Shown one piece after another: positions 11,496 to 21,594 of a stretch of 28,639 bases of DNA. Both the position numbers and the translations under genes were made by a program. Origin of the DNA: Gamarada debralockiae (lineage: Eukaryota > Ascomycota > Leotiomycetes > Helotiales > Hyphodiscaceae). The stretch is from NCBI GenBank assembly GCA_002803225.1, contig NXFV01002071.1, positions 1 to 28,639 of the forward strand. Reading direction: 5' to 3'. Below the pieces are notes generated by a model. That model worked only from the letters and a program-made list of their open reading frames with translations. It was not told the DNA's origin and did no database searches. Each line of letters opens with the position of its first letter. The stretch's first letter is position 1.

Positions 11496-12961
11496 TCAGA
11501 CCTCTTCAGTAAATTTCGATGCATGGGATCCATCTTGCGAGGGGTGTGATCGTCCAAGTACATCGCGCTGTGGCGGTAATGGGTCTAGTAGTGGGGGAGT
11601 CGCCGAGAATGGCCCTTGCTCAGTGACAGGTGTCCGGGCGGGACTTGGTCGCATCACAGGTGTTCCTATTTGGCCACTTTCTCGATGTGTTTCCAGAGGA
11701 GGAAAAGTTGGAGTCCCAGGTCCGCCATAAAAGCCATGTGAGTCTCGGTAGAATGATGATCCACTCAGGGTATGGTCATCGGGTAAGCCGCCTCCGTAAC
11801 CATCCCCACCAGTTTGCAGGACTGATGGGAGTTTTCTCCCAGAGACTCTGTAAAATCCCCGTTCACTACCAGCAGTTGACGACACTGTCCGATCTGTTTG
11901 CTTCGAGGAACGATTATATCCTGTGAGGCTGGCCAACGCCGCAGGGACAGCATAAACAAATGATCGTCGTTCCACCATTCCCCCAGGTGGTTGAGAAGGT
12001 GGTCCTCCTGACACTGCATCTGCGCCCTCACCAGCACCATCACGTCCATTACCTAGCGACAGCAATGCCCCATTCCGATTCTTCCTCCACTTTACTATGA
12101 ATAGGAAGAGCAGAGCGATGACGGCCACACCCGCAATGCTGCCTACGACACCTCCCACAACTGCTGACGTCGATACGGACGATCCAGAGTTCGAATTGGT
12201 ACCATTTCCAGAAGCTGCTACACTCGAAGTCGCCGTACCAGGCGCTACTCCTGTTCCTCCAGCTACAATTCCAGCGGAACCGGTCGATGTCGGTTGAAAC
12301 GATGTGGATGAGAATGAGCTCGAAGACGATGTCGAGGTGGTTGAAGAATCGTCAGAAGACGAGCTCGAAGAGGATGTGAGATATGTGAGTGATGACCTTG
12401 AAGAAGAAAGGGTCGATGAATTTGTGAAAGTGCGGGATAAGCTACTCGAGCTTGAAATTACTGCGAATGTTGTCAGTATCTGTTTCCTTTACTCAAACTA
12501 AACAACTCACATGAAGTTGAATTAGAGCTAACAATGAGTGAAGCAAAGCTTGCGGGTATCGAAGGAGTGGACGTCGAGGCGGTTGTCGCGCTCAGACTAG
12601 AAGACGAATTGGTTTCTGAGGAGGTACTTAATACCGTGGACAATGCTCCTGTGGCTGCATATGAGGACGCTGCTGCCGCAGTGGTTGTCGTCGGCGATGA
12701 TGAGTCCGTCAACACAGCTTGAGATCCATTGCCCGTTGCTTCTGCCGGGACCGTCAAAACGGAGAATGTGTTGCCATTGGTGTCGACATCGATTTGTTGA
12801 ACGACTGACACGGTAACAACCGCTGTCGCCTCTGTAATCGCCGTCGCCTCTGCCGTCTGTCTTCTGTGGAATTTTTTGTGATGAAAATGAAAATGCTCTC
12901 GATGAGCTCTGTCGCGCCCAGCCAGAAAGAGTGATGGCCCAGGACTGTCGTCGTCACGCAT
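11496..12961 (-). CDS. Ser/Thr-rich single-pass membrane protein
   Basis: Two exons, 12961-12511 and 12460-11496, with a 50-bp intron (donor GTGAGT, branch-like TACTGAC), give 471 aa. The first half is low-complexity Ser/Thr/Ala, as in heavily O-mannosylated fungal wall sensors and Mid2/WSC-like proteins. One membrane segment follows at about 252-274 (VVGSIAGVAVIALLFLFIVKW), with a KWRKNRN stop-transfer and a cytosolic tail of about 195 residues rich in Gly, Pro and Ser. Near the N-terminus a His-rich stretch ends in FHRRQ, a Kex2-like site. The chosen ATG lacks a signal peptide, although the topology demands an extracellular N-terminus. An upstream exon is therefore likely: a TTTTGCTAG acceptor lies in frame about 35 bp upstream. 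A cell-wall sensor or anchor role is an inference from architecture. Confidence 0.72.
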
Positions 12962-13879
12962 GGCGGCGCCGTTGCTGCTGTCTCTACAGCGCTTCTAGCA
13001 AAATAACTCAAGTCATTGCTATTTCGAAGGTGTGAGGTTGGGAGTTGAGCCTGGGAGTTGTACCAGAACCTTCGTGGTGCTCTGAACTCTGGGCATCAAA
13101 TTTCGCTTCGTAGCCCGTCGGTGCATGGGCAGTAGGCTGACGAATCAAAGCGGGCAATTTCCTGAAAATTAGAGGAGCTTCCCCAAATTGACCAGTAATA
13201 TCCGACAAAGTATATTGAGAATCATAGGTATTACCCGGGTTTTACTAGGACGAGGCTCGAACGGGTAGATTGTGGTGAAGAAAGGCAAGGATAGGCTCAT
13301 CTCGAATGCAAGGTTGAACTCTTGAAAATGTGGATCTCGTTCAACTGCTGGTGACACTTCCTTTCAGCAGCTATTCGAAGGATCGAAACTCACTGGCTCA
13401 CGATAGTTGAGCAATTCCAAGGTTCTAGAGTACAGAAGTCCTCCGCGGTCATACCTAACTGCATTTTGGTCCACTCTCAGGCAAAGATTGGACAAAAAAA
13501 ATAGTGTTCTGAGCAGAACATTAAATTTCATCCGTATTCGAAACCCCTATCAATACGCTTTCGATGCAACCTCCAAACAATATCAAAAGCCCCTTCTTAT
13601 GCCAAGAACGGACAAGCCAGAACATTATTGCGCGACTCGGGAAAAACGAATTTATCCAGACGACTGAGTCAATTTCCACAGGTCTTTCAAACTCAAAAAC
13701 ATGTGATTTGACACATGCACGATGATGCGATATTTTTCTTTGAGGGACCCTGACAAAAAGCCTCAACCCGTTTCACCCCGCAATCGCCAACCTTGATTTT
13801 ATGTTGATCGCCAACACCAAAACATGAGACGAATCAATAAAAATAAATATGAGATTGATATCTTAGTCGAATACAAATA
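12962..13879. promoter_or_regulatory. Divergent intergenic region with unresolved exon-like frame
   Basis: This 918-bp stretch separates the minus-strand Ser/Thr-rich gene from the plus-strand hydrolase and must hold both promoters. On the minus strand about 70 codons are open at 13230-13008 and read as fairly protein-like text (for example YDSQYTLSDITGQFGEAPLI). I could not connect this to the Ser/Thr-rich gene with confidence. It may be a missing 5' exon, a small gene or chance. Confidence 0.35.
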
Positions 13880-16091
13880 ATGGCTACTCCTGCTCAACTA
13901 GCTGAAAAGCTTCGACAGGATCGTGAAGGAGCTCCCGTCTCTCGAGCATCAGGGCGCAGTGCCCCACCCCCACTCCCGCCTCGAGGAAATTCAACTCCAG
14001 CTCCTCCACCATATTCTGACGATGATGCGAGAAGGAGCCAATTGATATCTCAGCAATGGAGGTCTCAAGATCCCAGATCGTCTTCAACACAGTCCTTGGT
14101 ACCCTCAAATTCTGGACGAGAGAACCAGGATGGTCGTCGAACGTTGCTCCTTATCTACATTCATGGGTTTATGGGCAACGAGACCAGTTTTCAGAGTTTT
14201 CCAGCGCATGTTCATAACCTTCTTACCATTTCACTTGCAGAAACACATGTGGTACATACAAAGATCTACCCCAGGTACAAGTCAAGGAAAGTCATAGATT
14301 TTGCTAGGGATGATTTCGGAACTTGGTAAGTCTTCTTTATGCTTTATTAAAGACCTTACTAACGAGAACTATAGGTTGGAACCACACGAGAACCACTATA
14401 CAGATGTGGTCCTACTTGGACACAGTATGGGAGGGATATTATCTGCTGAGGTTGCCCTCCAACCACCAAGCTCTCCAGCCACAGGAAAGCCATTTCGACA
14501 TCACATATTGGGAACAATAAGCTTTGATACACCATTCTTAGGAATTCACCCTGGTGTAGTTGTGAGCGGAATAGGCAGTCTATTCCGTCCTGCGCCTGAA
14601 CCGCCAGGGGCGCGGAAACCTTCAGTCAGTGGAACAAATACACCATATATAGATAGTCAAGCATCCGTATCCTCGCCAAGCTATGCTCCCTCGGTAGTAA
14701 ATTCAGAATTCTCATCACAACTACGCCCGGTTCAAAGTGGCACCTCACCAAACGATCCATTTTTCAACCCCCCTTTCTCAAATGATGTTCGGCTACCAGA
14801 GCGAAAGGGGTGGTCAAATCTTATACATTTCGTTAGCAAGCATTCAGATGGTCTCACTTCAGCAACGATGCAGTATTTCATATCTCATTTGGAATTCGGA
14901 GGTTGTTTGGCCGACTACCCTGGTTTGAAAACTCGCTATGAGAAGATACGTGCTCTGGAAGATGTTAATGAGCTTGCACGAAGGGACAGCCCTGGATACC
15001 GGCCCCCTACTCGACGAATTAGGTTCACCAACTACTACACTGCAAGTACCGGTAGGCCCAAGGCTCCCAAAAATCCGAAGATACCAGAAGGACATACGAT
15101 GGATAAGGATGGGAATTTCAAGCCTATAGAGGTTGAGATGCAGGACATGAGTTTAGAACCAGCAGCTGCCGGCAGTGCGGGTAGTCGCACTCCCACACCA
15201 ACCCCGAGTATCTCTGTTGAAGAGCACAGAGATGGAGTTATCACACCGCAGCAGCTTGATGAGGGACCAGATGCTTCACCAGTGGAGGGGCAGGTGAAGA
15301 AATTAGGCGAGAATTCTGGAGTGCAGGACGATATCCAAGAAGAGCCAGCGATGGAAATGCGTCACATCGATTCAATGCCTATGGAAGATGATGATGACGA
15401 ACCTACGCCCCTAACTTCAACCGAAACTGCTGCAACAGCAAGCGATGAGCCACTTTCTGAACTTCAGACTCCCTCGGAGCCACCATTACCTCCAATCCCT
15501 GTAATGCCAACAGAACCGGAGCAAATTGATCTAAGCGTCTACACAGACAAAGACTCGCGCAAAATTGCAGAGAAGGAGCAGAAGCGTGTGTTGAAGGTAT
15601 ATCAACAGGCAGTGAAGGACCGGGAGAGCGCAATCAAAGACCGGCAAAAGCTTGTTGAGAAGCGCGAGAAGAAAGCACGCCAAGAACGAGAGAAGCAGCT
15701 GAAAGCTGAGGAAAAGCAACTACAGAAAGAAGAAAGAGAAGCTGAGAAGCAAAGATTGAAGGAAGGAAAAGAGGAAGAAAGGCGGAAAGAGACCATCAAT
15801 CCCGAACCACTGCGAGATAGGCAAGGCTCGGTAGCTTCATCGGTAAAGGATGATAAGCACAAACGGGATAAGAAGTTCTGCATGTTACCGCCAGAATATG
15901 GTGGGAAGAGAGATAAGTGCTGGGTTAGGGTGTATATGGAGGGAGTTGATGAAGTTGGTGCTCATTGTGGACTCTTCTTCCCGGGTCCTCAGTATGAGGG
16001 TCTGGTGGGAGATGTAGGTACCAGGATTGAGAAATGGGTCCAGGAGGATGCTGCTAAGAGAGCACTGCTCGAGGCTGAGGGAGTGCGATGA
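13880..16091 (+). CDS. Alpha/beta-hydrolase (lipase-like) with C-terminal coiled coil
   Basis: Two exons, 13880-14325 and 14375-16091, are joined across a 49-bp intron (donor GTAAGT, branch CTTACTAAC), giving 720 aa. A Pro-rich N-terminus of about 85 residues precedes the hydrolase core. The oxyanion-type IHGFMGNETSF is at 94-104, and the nucleophile elbow GHSMGG puts the catalytic Ser at 166, completed only after splicing. FDTPFLGIHPG follows. The core is interrupted by a Ser/Pro-rich insert. The second half is acidic and Pro/Glu-rich, then a Lys/Glu/Arg/Gln coiled coil at about 541-623. It ends with a conserved-looking tail (KFCMLPPEYGGKRDKCWVRV). There is no signal peptide, so it is probably intracellular. 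The fold and nucleophile are clear; the substrate (lipid ester or other) is unknown, and the catalytic Asp and His could not be placed. Confidence 0.85.
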
Positions 16092-16781
16092 TTTTGATGA
16101 TACGACGACCTTTTAATAGAGTTTTGAGATACCCCGGAAGTCCTTCAATTCAACAACAGTCTTCCTTTTTTCAATCTTTCAATCATTCTGGGAGATTAGA
16201 ATTTAATAAGTACTGCATTAATTGGATCTAAGATATTAATTATTCTACCAGTTGCTACGATTCCAAGTAGCGGCTTGGATGGCTAACTGAGGTCATGACA
16301 TCTGCGAGCTTAGTTCGCTAGAGAGGAATGAGTGTTTGAAGTCTCTGCGTGTCCAGATGATTTCCCTCAAGCTTCTAATCACTTATTCGGAATGATCATA
16401 TCCTATATTCCCACTTCACAAGAAATCAACAAACGTCCACTCCAGCCCATCAAATAAAGTTCTCCCGACTTTTGCCCCACGAAAACTATTCCCCACTCTC
16501 ATTGGCCCACACCCAAAAACCGTTCTCGCCAACCCCATTAAACCATCCTAAAACGTCGTTTGATCTGCAAAGCTACCCCACAACATGCCAAACTCACCAT
16601 TTCCGGGCCTACGGCTACTTTGCCGCGCTCAAAAATATTCAATTCCCTCATCTACTGCTTCCTCCAGTTTGCCTCTTGTTCGCAGAGCTGGAAATGCCTC
16701 CATTGACCCTCCACGGCCTCCCTTTCCCGAATTCCTCTTTTTTCTCTGAAATTGCGAATAGACGGTGAAGGGTAGACGAAA
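16092..16781. promoter_or_regulatory. Hydrolase 3' flank and BOR1 promoter
   Basis: A CCAAT box in inverse orientation (ATTGGCC at about 16500) lies 280 bp upstream of the BOR1 ATG, amid C-rich pyrimidine tracts typical of fungal promoters. A plus-strand frame at 16472-16768 is Pro/His/Ser-rich, with no domain, and is probably leader sequence. Confidence 0.4.
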
Positions 16782-19128
16782 ATGGAGACCCAGGCAAGCA
16801 CGAATACCTATTCCCTCCCCACGACGCTGCAGCACACCAATGAACCCCAAACTGCTGGGCTCAAATCATGGAAAAGCCGCCTCAACTACCTTCCTTCAGG
16901 CTCGAGGAATAATGAGGAAAATGGTGGAAGGGGAGGAAATAATGATTTGCGGCAGACGAACACAAATGCGAGTGCAAGGAGCAGACATGTGCCGAAATGG
17001 TGGAAGATAAGGCTGTTTAGAGGCATGATTAATGATGTGAGGAGACGGGCGCCGTTTTATTGGAGTGATTGGAGGGATGCTTGGGATTATAGGGTTGTGC
17101 CTTCTACGGTTTATATGTATTTCGCTAAGTATGTGGTTCTCCCTCAATTTTCGAGATGGAGTATGAGAGAGGGAGGAAGAAGGGTTTGAGGGGATAGGAT
17201 GTTAATGAATTGAGACTGATTTGTTGATTGTAGTATTTTGCCTGCCTTGGCTTTCTCTTTGGATATGTAAGTTTAGTCCTAGGCGTGGAGGGGCAGAGAC
17301 TGATGGAAACAGGTTCACGAAAACGAATATGAGTTTCGGTGTTAATGAAGTACTCCTTGCGTCAGTTTTGGGTTCAGTTGTCTTTGCAGTCTTTGCAGCA
17401 CAGCCTTTGGTCATCGTTGGGGTTACGGGTCCCATTACGGTCTTTAACTAGTGAGTAATGCACTTTGAGCCAAGATCCAAAATCTAACAAGGATCAGTAC
17501 CGTTTACGATATCATCACGCCCACTGGTGCCAATTACTTCTCGTTCATGGCGTTGATTGGATTGTAAGAAAGACCTCAGACCTTATGGCATATCTTGTCT
17601 AATATACTCCTAGATGGTCCATGGTTATGCACTGGATTCTCGCCATCACCAACGCCTGCAATGCCCTCAAATATGTCACTCGCTTCTCTTGCGATATCTT
17701 CGGATTCTACGTGGCGTTCATTTATCTCCAGAAAGGGATCCAAGTTCTGACCCGCCAAGGATCCGATGAAGCGTTCTACCTCTCCATCGTGGTCGCTCTT
17801 CTCGTCCTCGTAGTTGGGTACATATGTGGAGTCATTGGCACCAGCCCCTTATTCCAACACTATATTAGAGTTTTCATCAAAGACTACGGCACACCCCTCA
17901 CAGTAATTTTCTTCACAGGATTCGTGCATATCGGCAAGATGAGAGAAGTCTCCCTGAACACTTTACCAACGAGCAAGGCTTTCTTCCCTACAAGCGACAG
18001 AGGATGGTTTATACATTTCTGGGATATTAGAGTTGGGGATGTTTTTATCGCCATTCCCTTTGCGATCTTGCTTACGATTTTGTTCTATTTCGATCATAAC
18101 GGTATATTGCTCTCCTTCTGCCAAAGCCTGTGTATCACTGATAGAAAGTAGTCTCTTCACTCATCGCCCAAGGCACTGAATTTCCACTCCGCAAACCAGC
18201 TGGCTTCCATTGGGATATCTTCCTCCTCGGTCTCACCACCGGCGTAGCAGGCCTCCTCGGGATTCCCTTTCCCAATGGTCTCATCCCGCAAGCACCATTC
18301 CACACTGACTCTCTCTGTGTGACGAAAGTCGTCGCGGACCCGAACGAAGAAGGTGCAAACAAAGGCCATGTCGTTACCAAAGTCGATCACGTGGTCGAAC
18401 AACGAGTCTCCAATCTCGCTCAAGGTCTTCTTACACTCGGCACCATGACTGGACCTCTCCTAGTCGTCCTAAATCTGATCCCGCAAGGCGTTCTCGCAGG
18501 CTTGTTCTTTGTAATGGGCGTCCAAGCCTTACAGGGTAACGGTATCACGCTTAAGATCCTCTTCCTCTGTAAAGACCGAACTCTGACCCCAAATTCCGAG
18601 CCGCTGAAGAGGATTGATCGTCGGCTAGCTATCTGGGTCTTTGTAGCGATCCAACTCATCGGTTTTGGGGCTACGTTCGCTATCACGCAAACTATTGCTG
18701 CTGTCGGATTCCCGATCATAATTCTGCTCCTCATTCCGTTCAGGACGTTCGCCCTGCCAAAATGGTTCACAGACGAAGAGCTACGCCTTTTGGACGCACC
18801 GACTGCCAGTCCTTTCACTATGATTTCTGTTGGTGGCAACTTCGGCGAGAGCCTTGAGGATTTGGACCCCACGATGGCGGGAAGGAGCGGGGAGGAGACA
18901 GCTGTGCAAAGCGCCAGCAATTCTGGCAGCGAGGGGATGTTGGTTGGTGATGCTGCAGGAGATAGTGATGAGGGTGCTGCTGAGAGAGGTGAAGGTCCTG
19001 GTGCGGGCATGAAGAGGAGGGAGAGTTGGAGGGGAGAGGGCAGGAGTGGGCGGTGGGGACAGGCTGAGAGTTTTGAGATGCAGAAGCCGGGGATGAGTAG
19101 ACGGAGTGTGAGTAGACAGTCGAAGTGA
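16782..19128 (+). CDS. BOR1: Borate/anion exporter of the SLC4 family (Bor1)
   Basis: This is a plasma-membrane anion transporter of the bicarbonate/borate (HCO3_cotransp) family; in yeast Bor1 exports borate. Six exons: 16782-17128, 17234-17266, 17313-17450, 17498-17563, 17614-18101 and 18152-19128. They total 2049 bp, 682 aa. A hydrophilic N-terminus of about 75 residues leads into the family signature FRGMINDVRRRAPFYWSDW and the first membrane segments (PSTVYMYFANILPALAFSLD). Then come AAQPLVIVGVTGPITVFNY and PTGANYF, further membrane helices through the core, and FDHNVSSLIAQGTEFPLRKP with GLTTGVAGLLGIPFPNGLIP. The last 100 residues are Ser/Gly/Glu-rich and cytosolic. Exon 2 is only 33 bp. 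At the last intron the second of two overlapping AG sites (GTAG) gives the family sequence HNVSSL. It lies head-to-tail with RIB7, 361 bp upstream of its ATG. Confidence 0.93.
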
Positions 19129-19489
19129 GAGTAGAGCTAGAGTTCTAGAACTTTGGTAGATTCTAGAGGGGTAGAGGTCTGGTAGAGACGTGGAATAGTG
19201 ATTTGGGTACAAAAAGGACGATATCTGTGGATAATGAAAATAGCTCTTTTTATGACAGTCAGAAGCTTATTTAATAGTCAACTTCAAGCACATTCGCTCT
19301 TCGATCGCCAATTCAATTTCATAGACATCGGGTAGATTGAGATTTGTGAGGACAAGGCTGCACAGCCTTGTCAGCCCCACTTCTAGCCGAACAACTTTCA
19401 ACTTTCACAATCCCTCCCTCTAATCGTTCAACCTCCCTCGATGCCGAAAGTTACAGCCTCAATTATCATACCTCTCACGCCCTCCCGCA
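19129..19489. promoter_or_regulatory. BOR1-RIB7 intergenic region
   Basis: This 361-bp region holds the BOR1 3' flank and the RIB7 promoter and leader. It contains a perfect 22-bp inverted repeat (19351-19372) and an upstream ATG at 19441, both listed separately. Pyrimidine-rich sequence (about 19375-19489) surrounds the likely transcription start. Confidence 0.5.
19351..19372. repeat. Perfect palindrome upstream of RIB7
   Basis: Arms GACAAGGCTG and CAGCCTTGTC are exact inverse complements separated by a 2-bp CA spacer. The centre is about 128 bp upstream of the RIB7 ATG. It could be a dimeric protein-binding site or, if transcribed, a hairpin in the RIB7 leader or BOR1 trailer. The function is unknown. 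Confidence 0.7.
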
Positions 19490-19539
19490 ATGGAGCGCAC
19501 ACCTCCCCCAATCCAACCCTACAAACCCCTATCGACTGA
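19441..19539 (+). CDS. Upstream ORF overlapping the RIB7 start (32 aa)
   Basis: An ATG at 19441 opens a 32-codon frame (MPKVTASIIIPLTPSRN...) that ends with TGA at 19537-19539. This is 47 bases past the RIB7 ATG and in a different frame. If the transcript starts upstream of 19441, scanning ribosomes meeting this ATG would bypass the RIB7 start. Whether the leader includes it is not known. Confidence 0.35.
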   Translation: MPKVTASIIIPLTPSRNGAHTSPNPTLQTPID

Positions 19540-20573
19540 ATCGCTAACTCCTCCAACACCCCTCACATTCGAAGAAACCGCCCACCTCGAACCCTATCTA
19601 CCTCCCATGCGAGGCGATTTCCTTACTGAAAATGGAGCTCCAAGTTCTGAAAATCCTGCTGCGGGAAAGCATGAAGAGGGCCTAGTCCTCCCACACGTCA
19701 CCCTCACATATGCGCAATCAATGGATGCTCAAAGTGCGTTTCCCAATCTCTCAGTCGCTCACACTCACTGACCGATTCATCTAAAATCTAGTATCACTCC
19801 AACCCGGTATGCAAACCGTCCTATCCGGTCCAGAAACCAAGGCAATGACGCATTACCTCCGCAGCCGGCACGATGCGATAATGGTTGGTATCGGGACCGC
19901 CAAGGCGGATAATCCTGGGCTGTGTACAAGATACAGTGAGGATGGGAAGAAGGCTGTGGGGTTGGAAAAGCAACCGAGGCCATTTGTCCTGGATCCCAGG
20001 GGCAGATGGAGAGTGGAGGACACACCCAAGTTGTTTGGACTAGCTGAGAGTGGGGAGGGGAGGGCGCCTTGGTGGATTGTGGGGTTGGGTGGTGAAGAGC
20101 TGGATCTTGCGGCAATGAGGAAGATTGAAGAGCTTGGGGGAGGGATTATTGATTCGGGGAGATATAAGAACAAGGATGAGGGTGTGGATTGGGAAGCGGT
20201 TTTGGGAGGCATGGCTAGGAGCGGGATTAGGAGTGTGATGATTGAGGGAGGTGGTGCGGTGTGTATTCCCTCCCGATTTTCTCTTTTCGAGAGGTAGAAA
20301 GGCGAGCGTCTTTCCACAGACGATTCACTATCGATTTATGGACCACAAGGCTGATTTCAGAAACAGGTCATCCAAGATCTTCTACGCAAAAGGAATCAGA
20401 AATACGTCAGCAGCGTAGTCGTCACAATTGCGCCTACGTACCTTGGAGCTGGAGGCGTGGGCATTTCTCCAAGAAGGACGTTTGCAAGTGGGAATGAGGT
20501 TAATCTCAGGGGTATCAAGTGGATACCACTGGGTCAAGATGTAGTTATGGCCGGTGTTCTTAGGAACAATTAA
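19490..20573 (+). CDS. RIB7: Diaminohydroxyphosphoribosylaminopyrimidine-type reductase, riboflavin pathway
   Basis: RIB7 reduces the ribosylamino side chain of 2,5-diamino-6-ribosylaminopyrimidinone 5'-phosphate with NADPH, an early cytosolic step from GTP to riboflavin in fungi. Exons 19490-19733, 19792-20258 and 20367-20573 total 918 bp, 305 aa. The RibD_C fold is shown by LTYAQSMDAQIS, LSGPETKAMTHYLRSRHDAI, MVGIGTAKADNPGL, PRPFVLDPRGRW, SVMIEGGGAVIQDLL and TIAPTYLGAGGVGISPRRT. The Pro-rich N-terminal 60 residues make it longer than yeast Rib7. The second intron is 108 bp with donor GTGTGT; if retained it ends the protein after SRFSLFER, removing the conserved last strands. An overlapping uORF and a palindrome lie upstream. 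No broken residues seen. Confidence 0.93.
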
Positions 20574-21594
20574 GAAGCACAGTAGCCTATACTGCTTCGA
20601 CCTCACGAAACAGTCCTGTATACACCGCCCCGAATCACTCGACAACGACAATATTCTGAAGGGCACATTCGAACCCTCACTCAATTGGACAGAGACGAGG
20701 ATTCTGAATCGAGGCGATATGTGTGTGCAGCGAACGAAAGATCATACTTAGAAGGATGTCGTAGAGAGACGTGGATGGGCAAGAATAGCATTCGTACTTG
20801 TGTTCCAGGGGATGTTTGCTATTAATGGGAACGAGCTTGGCGAGGGTATGTGGGAGGAGGGGCGGAGGAATAGCAAGATTTGGATCTGGTAGGTACTCGA
20901 AGTGGAGGAGAGAAAGGAGCCTTCAATTATTGGGTGTGTGGCATCCCAAATCTATAGTACCAAAAGCAACCGCAGCATCCATTTGCGATGCTGTGCGGTG
21001 TTTCCTGCAAGCACCAGAACCAGACATCAAGTGACACTATTCAATCGTTCCCCGCCATCTCTTCCTATCCTTCGGCAACTCGTACTGCTTTGGAGCACAA
21101 TCCAGATTGCATATCTTCAATCTTTTGAACAAATGATCCTGCACACAACCTTTCTATCAAAGACTCAATGGCTATCAGAGTGAATCTCGGGCTCACCAAA
21201 TCGCTCACTCCGCTCTTCTGTGCCTATATCAGTTCAAATAAGTAAAACTTTCCCATAACGGCCGCATGGCAACAGCAGTTAGTCTGAGAAATCTAGAAAG
21301 ACTGTAACCTCTCCTCTGCCGCCGTTGTACCTAATTCAAGCTCATTGAAGACCGCATGGTAATATCAGCTAATCCAAGAATTTCGAAAGAATGTAAAGTT
21401 CTCCTCTGCCGTCTTTAAACCTCCTCAACCTTTTAACCCTCCGTCCTTTTCTTTAGAGCGGCCGAGAGGAGAATCTTCGGCGCTCCTCCACAAGCTCCCT
21501 GGTCGATTAAGAGCGCTGACTAAGCGAGGGCTTCAACACCTAGCCGAAATTTCGCAGCATCCCTTCTTTCTTTCAACTGGACTCATGTGTTCGA
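20574..21594. other. RIB7-FPGS intergenic region
   Basis: About 1 kb with no convincing gene. A 40-codon open stretch near 20755-20892 (FVLVFQGMFAINGNELGEG) reads a little like protein but has no start, domain or continuation. A diverged direct repeat occupies 21260-21421. The last part is the promoter of the FPGS gene; an out-of-frame ATG at 21585 precedes its start by 10 bases. Confidence 0.4.
21260..21421. repeat. Diverged direct repeat (2 x about 70 bp)
   Basis: Copy 1 (about 21260-21331) and copy 2 (about 21350-21421) share CCGCATGG, then an alignable middle (AGAAATCTAGAAAGACTGTAA against AGAATTTCGAAAGAATGTAAA, shown here in parts), then the identical TCTCCTCTGCCG. They are about three-quarters identical by eye, with a period of 90 bp. 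The repeat lies 175-335 bp upstream of the FPGS start, so it is probably an old promoter duplication. Confidence 0.55.

Noticed and set aside
13228..13265. B-box-like GTTCGAGCC (minus strand), possible tRNA
   Set aside because: The T-arm stem does not pair and no acceptor or anticodon stem could be drawn.
20755..20892. 40-codon protein-like stretch after RIB7 (FVLVFQGMFAINGNELGEG)
   Set aside because: No start, no splice partner and no family; RIB7 already ends properly at 20573.
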